Below are positions 9,033-18,068 of a DNA stretch of 64,000 bases, piece after piece. The number at the start of each line of letters is the position of its first letter. Positions within the stretch are counted from its first letter, which is position 1. The position numbers and the translations under genes were made by a program. The stretch lies in the NCBI GenBank assembly GCA_945860545.1, contig CAMAQM010000005.1:1-64000 (forward strand), in the 5' to 3' direction. The notes under the pieces are model-generated. The model had not been told where the DNA came from. It was given only the letters and a program-made list of their open reading frames with translations, and made no database searches. The DNA is from Bifidobacterium breve (GTDB taxonomy: Bacteria; Actinomycetota; Acidimicrobiia; Acidimicrobiales; Acidimicrobilacustridaceae).

Positions 9033-10502
9033 GTGAACATCCTGGTCATTGACGTCGGCACCAGCAGCGTGCGTTCCGCCCTTGTGAGCCCGCAAGCCAC
9101 CGTGGTGGACGAGCATCGCCGGTCGTGCCTTCCCGTCACCCCGGCGGCCGGTATGGTCGAGTTCGACCCCGCGGAGATACGTGACGCCGTGCTGGGGGTC
9201 GCCGCCAGCATGCTCGACGCCCATGGCGAACCTGTGGCCGCCGTGGGGATCGCCACCCAACGGGCCTCGACGATGATCTGGGACCGGGCCACGGGTGAAC
9301 CGGTCGGACCTGGACTTGGGTGGCAGGACCTGCGCACGTTGGGTACGTGTCTCGCACTGCAGGCCGAAGGGGTGCGTCTCGCCCCCAACCAGTCCGCCAC
9401 CAAGGTGGCGTGGCTGCTCGACACGTTCGATCCCGACCGCAGTCGCGACCTGTGTTTCGGCACCATCGATTCGTGGGTGGCGTGGACCCTCTCAGGCGGC
9501 GAAGCCCACGTCACCGACCTGTCCAACGCGGCGCTGACCGGACTGCTCGATCCGAGCCGGGCCCCCTGGACGACGGCTGACACCAGCCCGTGGAACGAAC
9601 GACTGCTTGAGCGGCTCGGCATTCCTGCGGGCATGCTGCCCAACCTCGTCGACACGTCAGGGTCCATCGCCACGGCCGCGGCGCTGCGCGGCGCCCCGCC
9701 GATCTGTTCGCTGGTCGGCGACCAGCAGGCCTCCCTGGCCGGTCAGGGGGTCGTGCACCCCGCGACGGCGAAGATCACCTTTGGCACCGGAGGCATGCTC
9801 GACATGGTGGTTGGTCCGAGGCGTCACGTCAGTGGGGCCCGCAACGACGGCGGGACGTTCCCCATCGTGACGTGGCGTCGGGGCGGTGAGGCCACCTGGG
9901 GGGTGGAGGCCATCATGTTGTCGGCCGGCACCAACGTGGAATGGTTGCGCGACGACCTGGGCGTCATCGACACCGTCGAGGAATCCGACCGCCTCGCAGC
10001 GAGCTGTGCGGACACCGGCGGGGTGACCTACGTCCCCGCCTTGCTGGGCCTCGGCACCCCGTACTGGGATTACGGGGCGCGCGGCACACTTGTGGGCCTC
10101 ACCCGGGGATCGGGGCGTGCCGAAGTGGTGCGTGCCGTGCTCGAAGGTGTCGCCCACCGTGGGGCGGACCTCGTGGAGGCGGCGGAGGCCGACACCGGCC
10201 AGCACATTGAGACCCTCCGGGTCGATGGCGGCATGAGCCGCAACGCCACATTCATCGCGGCGCTCGCCAACGCCACTGGTCGCCGGGTTGAGGTGTCCCC
10301 GGTGGTGGAAGCCACAGCGCTCGGGGCGGGCCTGCTCGCTGGTCTCGAGGTCGGAACGTGGGGGTCCTGGGACGATCTCGCCGCCACCTGGTCCCCCCGG
10401 GCGGCCGTGGACCCCGACGGCCCGGCGGATCGGGACCGGTGGCGACGTGCGGTGGAACGGGCGGCGGGCTGGATTCCCGAACTGTCCGTCCTCGATTTCT
10501 GA
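9033..10502 (+). CDS. FGGY-family carbohydrate kinase, glycerol kinase-like
   Basis: The GTG at 9033, with GGGAG about 8 nt upstream, gives 489 residues, normal for FGGY kinases. The ATPase fold starts with LVIDVGTSSVRSAL. GlpK-like signatures follow: GWQDLRT, LVGDQQASLAGQG, ITFGTGGMLD, YVPALLGLGTPYWDYGARGT, VGLTRGSG, LRVDGGMSRN and EATALGAGLL. These fit ATP-dependent phosphorylation of glycerol to glycerol-3-phosphate, the GlpD substrate encoded upstream. Xylulose or another polyol remains possible because FGGY specificity is hard to read from motifs. A gap of about 170 nt separates it from the membrane-protein gene, so it may have its own promoter. Confidence 0.85.
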   Translation: MNILVIDVGTSSVRSALVSPQATVVDEHRRSCLPVTPAAGMVEFDPAEIRDAVLGVAASMLDAHGEPVAAVGIATQRASTMIWDRATGEPVGPGLGWQDLRTLGTCLALQAEGVRLAPNQSATKVAWLLDTFDPDRSRDLCFGTIDSWVAWTLSGGEAHVTDLSNAALTGLLDPSRAPWTTADTSPWNERLLERLGIPAGMLPNLVDTSGSIATAAALRGAPPICSLVGDQQASLAGQGVVHPATAKITFGTGGMLDMVVGPRRHVSGARNDGGTFPIVTWRRGGEATWGVEAIMLSAGTNVEWLRDDLGVIDTVEESDRLAASCADTGGVTYVPALLGLGTPYWDYGARGTLVGLTRGSGRAEVVRAVLEGVAHRGADLVEAAEADTGQHIETLRVDGGMSRNATFIAALANATGRRVEVSPVVEATALGAGLLAGLEVGTWGSWDDLAATWSPRAAVDPDGPADRDRWRRAVERAAGWIPELSVLDF

Positions 10503-10611
10503 GCGTTCGGCGGGCCCGACGGGGCCCGAGGTCCCAGTGCCGGTCCACCGCGACGTAGGCTGGGCGACGGTCATACCGGACACGACGAACCACAAAGGAC
10601 GCGCCTCCGCC

Positions 10612-11391
10612 ATGCAGCCACCCAGCGCCAAACGACCTGACCGGCTCCGCTCGCTCACCGAGCAAGCCGACCTGATGCACCGCGACGGTATGGCCACCAT
10701 CCACCACGACCTTGAGGTCGCCCACTTCGACGTGGCCGACGCCGACCGTCTGGCCTCCCGCCGACAGTTCCTGACCCGTGCCGGCACCGCTGCGCTCACC
10801 GTCGGGGCGGTCAGCGTCTCGCTTGGAAGCCTGGCCTCAGCAGCGTGGGCACAGGGAACCATGGGGAGCACCTCGACCACCGCCGCTGCGGGACCGGGGT
10901 GTGCATCGGGCCCGGTGTCGATGACGGCGTCCGACGAACAGCTCGTGATTTTCGCCGAGTCGGTGGAACGCGCCGCGGTGGCTGCGTACGGACTCGCCCA
11001 GGACAACCCCGCCCTCGACCCCGCTGCCAGCGAGAGCGCCCGCATCTTCGCCACCCACCACACCGACCACGCCGAGGCGTTGCGGTGCCTGGTGGCCGGC
11101 ACCGAACAGGCACCCAACCAGGCGCTCGTGGACGCGCTTGCACCCCAGATCACCGACGCCCGTTCCGATGGCGCCATCATCGAGATCCTCCGTCAGATCG
11201 AGGCGGGAGCGGCTGCCACCTACCTGTTCGCCCTCGGGGTCCTTGAGACCGCTGCGGTGGCCGGGGCGGCGAGCACCATCCTCCCGGTGGAAGCCCAGCA
11301 CGAGGTGGTGTGGAGCCAGTACCTCGGGCTTCCCGTTGCCGCCTACGTCCCGGCGTTCCAGACCACCGACGGCGCCTTCTCCCCGGCCTGA
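10612..11391 (+). CDS. Tat-exported ferritin-like domain protein
   Basis: The ATG at 10612 gives 259 residues; the track start lies inside the kinase gene. Residues about 46-78 form a Tat-type signal (SRRQFLTRAGTAALTVGAVS) ending AAWA, after an unusually long 45-residue N-terminus. The mature part looks like a helical ferritin-like (Ferritin_2 type) domain, with Glu/His-bearing helices such as FAESVERAAVAAYGLA, HHTDHAEALRC, RQIEAGAAATYLFALG and VEAQHEVVW that could hold a di-metal site. A second protein of the same type follows 47 nt downstream. Family is likely; a role in iron storage or oxidative-stress defence outside the membrane is inferred. Confidence 0.75.
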   Translation: MQPPSAKRPDRLRSLTEQADLMHRDGMATIHHDLEVAHFDVADADRLASRRQFLTRAGTAALTVGAVSVSLGSLASAAWAQGTMGSTSTTAAAGPGCASGPVSMTASDEQLVIFAESVERAAVAAYGLAQDNPALDPAASESARIFATHHTDHAEALRCLVAGTEQAPNQALVDALAPQITDARSDGAIIEILRQIEAGAAATYLFALGVLETAAVAGAASTILPVEAQHEVVWSQYLGLPVAAYVPAFQTTDGAFSPA

Positions 11392-11438
11392 TCCGGCCCA
11401 ACCGACCTCCCGACGAACCCCGCACCCAGGAGCCAACT

Positions 11439-12290
11439 GTGACCGCCTCCCGAGACGAACTCCACCGCCAGCTGCGTGACGCCGCCGCCGACCAGCGCGA
11501 CGCCCTCCCCCGTTTCTCCCGTGCCCTGCGCCGGGTCGCCGACCCCGACTCGGGCACCTCCACCGAGGAACAGGCCGCGTTGTTGGGTCTGCCCCACAGC
11601 CGCCGCGGGTTCCTGCGCCTCGGAGGCCTGAGTGTGGCCGCCTCGGCGTTCCTCGTGTCGTGCGGACTGGGCTCGTCAACCGACGAGGTCGACATCACCC
11701 GCACCGGCCCCACGATTGAGCCGTCGTCGGGCACGGTGCCCGCCCCGACCCCCGGGCCCGAACTCGACCTCACGTTGCTGCTCACCGCCGGCTCGCTTGA
11801 GGCGCTCGCCATCGCCACCTACGACACCGCGCTCGAGGCGGGGTGGCTTGGCAGTCCTGCGCTCGACGAGGTGGCCCGATTGTTCCGCGACCAGCACACC
11901 GAGCACCTCGCAGCGGTGAGTGCCGCCACCCGTTCCGTCGGGGGCACCCCCTATGAGGAACCGAACCCGTTCCTGTTCGACAACGTGGTCAGCCCGGCCG
12001 CCGAGAGCATCGCCGCCCTCGAACCCGCCGATCAGCCGCTGGCTACCCTGAACCTCGCCTACACCCTCGAGGACGTCGCCGCCCAGACCTACACCAGTGC
12101 CGGCGGGTTGTTCTCCGCAGCCGAGCTGCGTGAGGCCGGCATGTCCATCGGCGCGGTCGAGGCCCGACACGTCTCGGTGCTGCTCGGTGCCCTCCAGGAG
12201 CCTGCTGCCCCGTTCCCGTTCGCCCGCACGGTCAACGCCGTGGACGAGGCGGCGTTCATCACGCCCGACGGTCCGGTCACCACTCCCTGA
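11439..12290 (+). CDS. Tat-lipoprotein with ferritin-like domain
   Basis: The GTG at 11439 has AGGAG 7 nt upstream and gives 283 residues. About 55 residues precede a twin-arginine signal SRRGFLRLGGLSVAAS ending in the lipobox-like FLVSCG, so the product is probably exported folded by Tat and lipid-anchored. The rest has ferritin-like helices (GSLEALAIATYDTALE, FRDQHTEHLAAVSAATRS, LAYTLEDVAAQTYTS, GAVEARHVSVLLG) with repeated Glu and His able to form a metal site. It lies just after a soluble Tat-exported relative, suggesting duplication and a joint function. Metal and substrate are unknown. Confidence 0.75.
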   Translation: MTASRDELHRQLRDAAADQRDALPRFSRALRRVADPDSGTSTEEQAALLGLPHSRRGFLRLGGLSVAASAFLVSCGLGSSTDEVDITRTGPTIEPSSGTVPAPTPGPELDLTLLLTAGSLEALAIATYDTALEAGWLGSPALDEVARLFRDQHTEHLAAVSAATRSVGGTPYEEPNPFLFDNVVSPAAESIAALEPADQPLATLNLAYTLEDVAAQTYTSAGGLFSAAELREAGMSIGAVEARHVSVLLGALQEPAAPFPFARTVNAVDEAAFITPDGPVTTP

Positions 12291-12297
12291 CGGACGC

Positions 12298-12314
12298 CCC
12301 GGTCACCGACCGGG
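12298..12314. terminator. short hairpin between convergent genes
   Basis: CCCGGTC, a 3-nt loop and GACCGGG form a 7-bp stem between the stops of the ferritin-like gene and the SGNH hydrolase gene. It could end both transcripts. There is no long U-tract, so support is modest. Confidence 0.4.
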
Positions 12315-12315
12315 T

Positions 12316-15087
12316 TCAGAGTTGTGAGCTGGCGAACCGGTAGAGGAACTGGGCCATCTGCTGACGGGTTACGACACCGGCGGGGTTGTACGGGTCGGCT
12401 TCGGTGATGCGCTGGGATTTCAGCCAGCACGCTCCCTTGCGGAAATCCTCGGGCTGGTTGTTCATGACCGCCTGGTCACGGAACGTGCACGACGTCCCCG
12501 TGGACGGTTTGCCGGCCAGACGCCACAGGAACCCGGCCATCTGCCCGCGGGTCACCGACCCTGCGGGGTTGTAGGGGTCCGACTGGGTCACCGCCTGCTC
12601 CTTGAGCCAGCACGCTCCGGGGCGGGCCCAGCTCTGGATGGCCGCCTGGTCCCGGAACGTGCACGGTGCGACGGCAGGTAATCCGACGAGTTTGTGGAGG
12701 AACGACGCCATCTGGTCGCGGGTCACCGGAGACGACGGGCCGAACTTGTTGTCCTCAGGTGCGCCGACGCCTCGGGTCACGTTATTGGCGCGAAGCCACC
12801 GGGTGGCCTCCACTGCGTCGCCGGAGTTGGGCACATCGGAAAATGCTGGGACGCTGGACCACGACGCCTTCGGCCGACCGACGAGGGTGGCGTACGCCAT
12901 CCCGATCCCGTTGTTCAACTGCCAGGTCATGTTGTACTGCCGCAACGGGGTCAACCCCGTGAACGTGCACGACGACAGGGTTGCCGGCACCGAACACTCG
13001 ACGAGGTCGGTGTTGGCCCCCACCTCCTCGGCCCAGATGGTCACCTCGGTGAACAAGCCCTGTTGGCTGGCGGGAATCGGGTTCCACGTCACGGTGAGAC
13101 CGTCAGCGGTGGGACTGGCCTGCAGCGGGGTCGGGACGGTCGGGTCGAAGGGGATCCGCATGGTGCCCGCCACCGGGTCCGACACGTACTCGAGGTTCGT
13201 GTCGGGGTCGCGGTTGCGGGCGACGATCGTCAGGTCGTAGGGGGCGCCGCGCACCAGACCGGAGAACTCACACGTGGCGGTGGCCACCCGCAGGCAACGC
13301 TTGATCTCACCGCTGGCGGTGGGGACGGCCACCACGTCGTAGTTGATGATCGGCGCGCCACCGGTGTTCGTCGGCGACGCCCAACTGACCCGCACCGTGC
13401 CGTTCAGGTTCGGTTCGGACGTGATGGACTCGACGAGACCCGGCTTGCCCTTGAACACCAGGTTGTCGATGACGGTGTTGGGTCGGGTGGCGGTGCGCCA
13501 CGGACCCCAACCACCCACCGTGCGGGCGCGCACCGTGAACGTGTGGGCGATGCCAGGTTCGAGACCGACCATGGCACACCCCAGCGAGATGGGTCCCGTC
13601 TCGGGGATGTCGTAGGTGCAGCGCTGGCCACCCGGTGCGGCGACGGCCTCGAAGCCCAAGACTGGCGACACCGCTTCGCGGGTCTCGTCGCCCGGAGGGT
13701 TCCAGTAGACGCGGACGCTGTCGAGGAAGTTCCCGCCGCCCTGGTCGGTGCGCTGTTGGAACATGCTGGCCGAGCGCACCACGCCGGGGAGCGGGTGCAC
13801 GGTGTGGATGGTGCCCGCCGACATGTTGCCGTTGCGGTCGAGCGCCCGCACCTCGACGTGGGCGAGCTGGTCGGCGTAGGCGGGGACGTCGACACTGGTG
13901 GTCGACGCCAACACCGGGGTCCACGCCGTCGGTGACGCCCCTGGCAGATGTACCCGGTACTCCATGCCGCGCACACCCGCTGCGTCTGCGGCCGACACGT
14001 TCACCGTGATGGAACCCTGCGACTCGCGGGCGCGATCGATGGTGGAGCTGACCTGGGGAGCGGTGTCGTCGGACCAGTCGTAACTGGCGAAGTGGCCTTG
14101 TTCGGCGAGTTTGACGTGACCGGCGAAGGAGGGATGGAAGTGGTCGATGGTGGAGATGTCGCCGTCGACGAACACGAACTGGTTGCGGGGCACCAACGGG
14201 GCGCTGTTGGCCGGCTGGCCGGTGGCGGGCAGCACCCGGTTCGAACTGAAACGGAACATGGCGTAGTTGTCGAAACGGCAGCGCAACACCTTGGCGCACT
14301 CGGCGTCGAGGATGGCGTTGAAGTCGATGTTGCGTTGCCGGACCCGCAGGCGACGGTCCTCGTTGGAACCGGGGTACGAGGTCGGGTTCTCAAGGAGCGA
14401 CTTGCACGGGATGATGTCGACGAGGCCGTTGTCCCAAAATGTGCGGGCGAGTCCGGCATTCCCACTGGTCACCGGGTTCGGCGGGTTGGGTGCCCCGCGC
14501 AAGTACCACAGGTTGTAGATGTCAGGAATCGAGGTGACGTAGATGAGGGCGTTGGGGTTCTTGGCCCTGGTGGCGTCGAGGAACGCCACGAACTGGTTGC
14601 GGAACGTCGACGTCGAGGTCATCTGACCTTCCGACGGCCGGCACAGGTCGTTGCCGCCCATCTGGATGACCACGTAGTCGCTGCTCGACGACATGGCGTT
14701 CGCCTGGTCGTCGGCGTCGGACATGTTCTTGCCGTTCGCCGACCGGTTGTCGGCGGTGGCCGACGAGTTGAACGGCAACAGGCGTTGAAACATGCTGTTG
14801 AGGTTGTTGGCGGTGCCCGTCGCCCAGGAGTTCTCCTTCTGTTCCTGACCGGCGTTGAAGATGTTGCCCGCCGCACCGGTGCCCGCCGAGATGGAGTCCC
14901 CGATGATGACCATCCGGTTCGGGGCGCTGGTACGTCCCGGGGTCGGGGTCGGGATGGTGGCTGACGCCGGAGCGACGACAACGTTGTCGTCACCCCCCGC
15001 GGCGGGAATGCCACCAACACTCAACGTGGTGGCTGCCAGTGCCACCGCAACTGCCCCGGCGACAACCCGTTTCGAGCTCCTGCCCAT
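12316..15087 (-). CDS. secreted SGNH/GDSL hydrolase with FN3-like and SLH-like repeats
   Basis: The ATG at 15087, with GGGGGGAG upstream, gives 923 residues; the track start is 15 codons earlier. A signal peptide (KRVVAGAVAVALAATTLSVG) precedes an SGNH hydrolase domain at about 55-345: VIIGDSISAGTG (Ser nucleophile), VIQMGGNDLCRP (block III) and DHFHPSFAGH (Asp/His pair). The middle, about 360-750, has FN3-like repeats (VRVSWASPTNTGGAPIINYD). The end holds three SLH-type repeats (FSDVPNSGDAVEATRWLRAN; the last two share a TFRDQ ... GACWLK pattern with paired Cys and SDPYNPAG-type spacing). It is probably an exported esterase or polysaccharide deacetylase bound to the cell surface. The Cys-containing SLH-like repeats are unusual. 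Confidence 0.85.
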   Translation of the reverse strand: MGRSSKRVVAGAVAVALAATTLSVGGIPAAGGDDNVVVAPASATIPTPTPGRTSAPNRMVIIGDSISAGTGAAGNIFNAGQEQKENSWATGTANNLNSMFQRLLPFNSSATADNRSANGKNMSDADDQANAMSSSSDYVVIQMGGNDLCRPSEGQMTSTSTFRNQFVAFLDATRAKNPNALIYVTSIPDIYNLWYLRGAPNPPNPVTSGNAGLARTFWDNGLVDIIPCKSLLENPTSYPGSNEDRRLRVRQRNIDFNAILDAECAKVLRCRFDNYAMFRFSSNRVLPATGQPANSAPLVPRNQFVFVDGDISTIDHFHPSFAGHVKLAEQGHFASYDWSDDTAPQVSSTIDRARESQGSITVNVSAADAAGVRGMEYRVHLPGASPTAWTPVLASTTSVDVPAYADQLAHVEVRALDRNGNMSAGTIHTVHPLPGVVRSASMFQQRTDQGGGNFLDSVRVYWNPPGDETREAVSPVLGFEAVAAPGGQRCTYDIPETGPISLGCAMVGLEPGIAHTFTVRARTVGGWGPWRTATRPNTVIDNLVFKGKPGLVESITSEPNLNGTVRVSWASPTNTGGAPIINYDVVAVPTASGEIKRCLRVATATCEFSGLVRGAPYDLTIVARNRDPDTNLEYVSDPVAGTMRIPFDPTVPTPLQASPTADGLTVTWNPIPASQQGLFTEVTIWAEEVGANTDLVECSVPATLSSCTFTGLTPLRQYNMTWQLNNGIGMAYATLVGRPKASWSSVPAFSDVPNSGDAVEATRWLRANNVTRGVGAPEDNKFGPSSPVTRDQMASFLHKLVGLPAVAPCTFRDQAAIQSWARPGACWLKEQAVTQSDPYNPAGSVTRGQMAGFLWRLAGKPSTGTSCTFRDQAVMNNQPEDFRKGACWLKSQRITEADPYNPAGVVTRQQMAQFLYRFASSQL

Positions 15088-15234
15088 GTCTCCCCCCGGA
15101 AACGCTGTGAGGCCGGCGCACTCCCCCGCCACCGACGCCCCGAATCATAGAACGACACGTGTGGCCAAGGGCACGCACCGCGCCGGCGGGCATCCCATTG
15201 CACGGCTGGAGGCCCCGGCAGGCAGAATGGCCCT

Positions 15235-15606
<372 letters not shown>

Positions 15607-15614
15607 ACCCACAC

Positions 15615-16805
15615 TCAGGCGGCAGGCTGCCACCCGGGTCGACGCACGAGATGCCCGAGGCGGTCCCGCCAGTTGCGGGCGTGGGCGACGTCGGTGAGCA
15701 AGGACACGTGCTCGTGTGAGGCCACCACCGCAGGGTTGAACGTGTCGATGTTCTTCGTCAGGCCGTACACCACGGGTTCGTCGGGGTCCTCCACGACGTG
15801 GGTGCCGAACAACCGGTCCCAGACAATGAGGATCCCACCGTGGTTGCGATCGAGGTAGCGGCGGTTCGAACCGTGGTGCACCCGGTGCAGCGACGGGGTG
15901 TTGAGCACCTCCTCGGCCCGCCCCAGGCGGTCGATGGCCTCGGTGTGGATCCAGTACTGGTACAACAGGTTCCACGCCCGGGCCTGGGCGATGACTGACG
16001 GACGCACCCCGAGGAGACTCAGGAGCCCGGTGGGGACGAACACCCCGAGGGCGTCAGCCACCGGTTGACGCAGCGCCGTGGAGAGGTTGTACCGCTGCGA
16101 CGAGTGGTGCACGACATGGATGGCCCACAGGGCCCGAACCTCGTGCATGAGACGGTGGTTCCAGTAGTAGATGAAGTCCCATCCCACCATCGCCACCCCG
16201 AACGCCACCGGTCCGGTGCCAAGGTCGGGCAGCACGCGACGGGCCCACAACCGCTCGGGCGACGTCCAGTGCGACCACGCCGTGGCGGCCACCAGTCCGC
16301 CGCTCATCACCGCCCCTACCCCGGCGACCGACGCCGTTCGGCGGGCGGTCGCAGCCACCCGACGCCGGGTCAACCGGCGGCGCACACGGCCACCGACCGA
16401 CCCTCCGGAGGCACGAACCGTTCCGTGCGAGGTGGAGTCGTCACGGGCGAGGCGGTCAGCCACCGTGGCGGTCACCGCCAACGCAGCCGCCACCCCAACG
16501 AGTTTGGTGGCGTGACGACCCACCCCGGGGGTGATGGGCGCGAGCACCTTGGGCACCACCAGCGGCGCAACGAGGCTGAGCGCCCCCATGGCGAGACTGG
16601 TCAGGGTGTCGGGCGTCTCGAACCCGGCGATGCGTCGCTTGGGGGTCTCCTCAACATTGACGTCCCCGGTCGCTGCCCGAGCGCCGTCATGTCGCTGGGC
16701 CCGCACTCTCCGACGCGCCCACCACTGCTCGGCGGCGATCGTGCCGGCGTAGACGGGTACCGCCCACACCGTGGGATCAGCGGCCACGCAGCGTCTCCCC
16801 GACAC
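15615..16805 (-). CDS. sterol desaturase/fatty acid hydroxylase family membrane protein
   Basis: The 396-residue membrane enzyme of the fatty acid hydroxylase superfamily inserts oxygen or desaturates lipid-like substrates using a His-bound di-iron centre. The His boxes are visible: HRLMH near 220, HVVHHSS near 232, and HRVHHGSN near 300 (VLNTPSLHRVHHGSN). Several hydrophobic segments lie between about 60 and 215. The first ~110 residues, with MGALSLVAPLVVPKV, extend beyond the usual core. A GTG at 16787 preceded by GGGGAG is an alternative start. It follows the geranylgeranyl-reductase-like gene by 12 nt, so both may act on the same isoprenoid or lipid. The substrate is not determinable here. 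Confidence 0.82.
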   Translation of the reverse strand: MSGRRCVAADPTVWAVPVYAGTIAAEQWWARRRVRAQRHDGARAATGDVNVEETPKRRIAGFETPDTLTSLAMGALSLVAPLVVPKVLAPITPGVGRHATKLVGVAAALAVTATVADRLARDDSTSHGTVRASGGSVGGRVRRRLTRRRVAATARRTASVAGVGAVMSGGLVAATAWSHWTSPERLWARRVLPDLGTGPVAFGVAMVGWDFIYYWNHRLMHEVRALWAIHVVHHSSQRYNLSTALRQPVADALGVFVPTGLLSLLGVRPSVIAQARAWNLLYQYWIHTEAIDRLGRAEEVLNTPSLHRVHHGSNRRYLDRNHGGILIVWDRLFGTHVVEDPDEPVVYGLTKNIDTFNPAVVASHEHVSLLTDVAHARNWRDRLGHLVRRPGWQPAA

Positions 16806-16817
16806 CCCCGGCGTTCC

Positions 16818-18035
16818 TCACGCCGCCGCCCTCGTGCGCCGCAGCACCGGGTCCGCTACGGCGAGCGCCCGGTCCGCCAGGCGCATCACCCGTCCCGCAG
16901 CCCCCGGCGTCTCGTTGTCAACGAGGTTGCCCATCACCGCCAGGGTGATATCCGCCGCCGCCTGGGTGCCGACGGCCACCCGCAACCCGGTGCGCAACAG
17001 CAACGGGTGACCGATGAGGAAACTGAACCGGCGACCGGTGCGCAGGAAGGCGTCGAAACGTTCGCCCACGGCGACGTCGTAGGAGGTCGATGCGGTAGCA
17101 GGGTCGGTGAGGAACTGGTCGACGGCCAACATGCCGCTCTCAAGTCCGTAGTCAATGCCCTCACCGTTCATGGGGTTCACCAGCCCCGCTGCGTCCCCCA
17201 CCGCCACCCAGCCCGGACCGTGCCGCCGGAGCACGCTCATGGGCAGACGCCAGGCTCGGGGACGTTCCAACATGGGACCCAGGTCCCATTCGGCACGCAC
17301 CATGGCGGCGTAGCTCTCCACCAGCGTGTTGAGGTTCAGCTTCTTGAACCCTTTCATGGTGCTGAGCGCCCCCACACCGATGTTGACGGTGCCGTCCCCG
17401 GCGGGGAACAACCACCCATACCCCGGTACCGGGGTGCCGTGCTCGTCGCGCAACGCCAGGCACGCCTCCAACAGCCGGTCGGTGTGTCGGGGCGTCTCGG
17501 CGTACGAGCGGATGGCGAGACCGAACGGCTCACGCGGATCTCGCACTGCTCCAAGCATGCGGGCCGCTTCACCTTGGGCGCCTGCGGCCAGCACCGTCAT
17601 CGTGGCTCGGACCACGCCATGTTCGGTGCGCACCCCCACGACCCGATCCCCCTCGAATTCGGGGAGGGCGTCGACGCCGAAACGGATCTCGGCGCCGGCG
17701 GCGGCAGCGGCATCGATGAGGTGGGCGTCGAGTCTGCGTCGGGGCCACACGGCGCCGTGGGCGGGAAACCGGCCCGTGGCCGGCCAGTCGAGTTCCCGTC
17801 GTTGTCGGCCGGCGATCATGCGGAGACCGTCGATGCGGTGGGCGGCGGTGAGGTCGATCTTGAGTTCTTCGAGTGCCGCCACCGCACGAGGCGTCAGGCC
17901 GTCGCCGCAGACCTTGTCGCGGCCGTGCGCCGCCCGTTCGAACACCACGACCCGCAGGCCAGCGTGGGCACCCCGGATGGCCGCGGCCGCTCCAGCAGGG
18001 CCGCCACCGATCACGGCAAGGTCGACGTGTTCCAC
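16818..18035 (-). CDS. geranylgeranyl reductase family flavoprotein
   Basis: This is a 405-residue FAD-dependent enzyme. Residues 5-30 hold the FAD motif LAVIGGGPAGAAAAIRGAHA, followed by ERAAHGRDKVCGDGLTPRAV, the CGDG(L/I)-type signature of the geranylgeranyl reductase/ChlP family that saturates isoprenoid double bonds. The second FAD segment GWVAVGDAAGLVNPMNGEGI is near 285. The start is a GTG at 18035. It lies 33 nt after livF and 12 nt before a hydroxylase gene, which suggests an isoprenoid or menaquinone-like substrate, although a generic FAD-dependent oxidoreductase role cannot be excluded. Confidence 0.85.
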   Translation of the reverse strand: MEHVDLAVIGGGPAGAAAAIRGAHAGLRVVVFERAAHGRDKVCGDGLTPRAVAALEELKIDLTAAHRIDGLRMIAGRQRRELDWPATGRFPAHGAVWPRRRLDAHLIDAAAAAGAEIRFGVDALPEFEGDRVVGVRTEHGVVRATMTVLAAGAQGEAARMLGAVRDPREPFGLAIRSYAETPRHTDRLLEACLALRDEHGTPVPGYGWLFPAGDGTVNIGVGALSTMKGFKKLNLNTLVESYAAMVRAEWDLGPMLERPRAWRLPMSVLRRHGPGWVAVGDAAGLVNPMNGEGIDYGLESGMLAVDQFLTDPATASTSYDVAVGERFDAFLRTGRRFSFLIGHPLLLRTGLRVAVGTQAAADITLAVMGNLVDNETPGAAGRVMRLADRALAVADPVLRRTRAAA

Positions 18036-18068
18036 TCCCCCAGCCTGCCACCTCGAGCGCAGGGTTCC

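Noticed and set aside
12694-13935. 413-residue plus-strand ORF
   Set aside because: Opposite the SGNH hydrolase, His/Arg/Gly-rich with no conserved motif.
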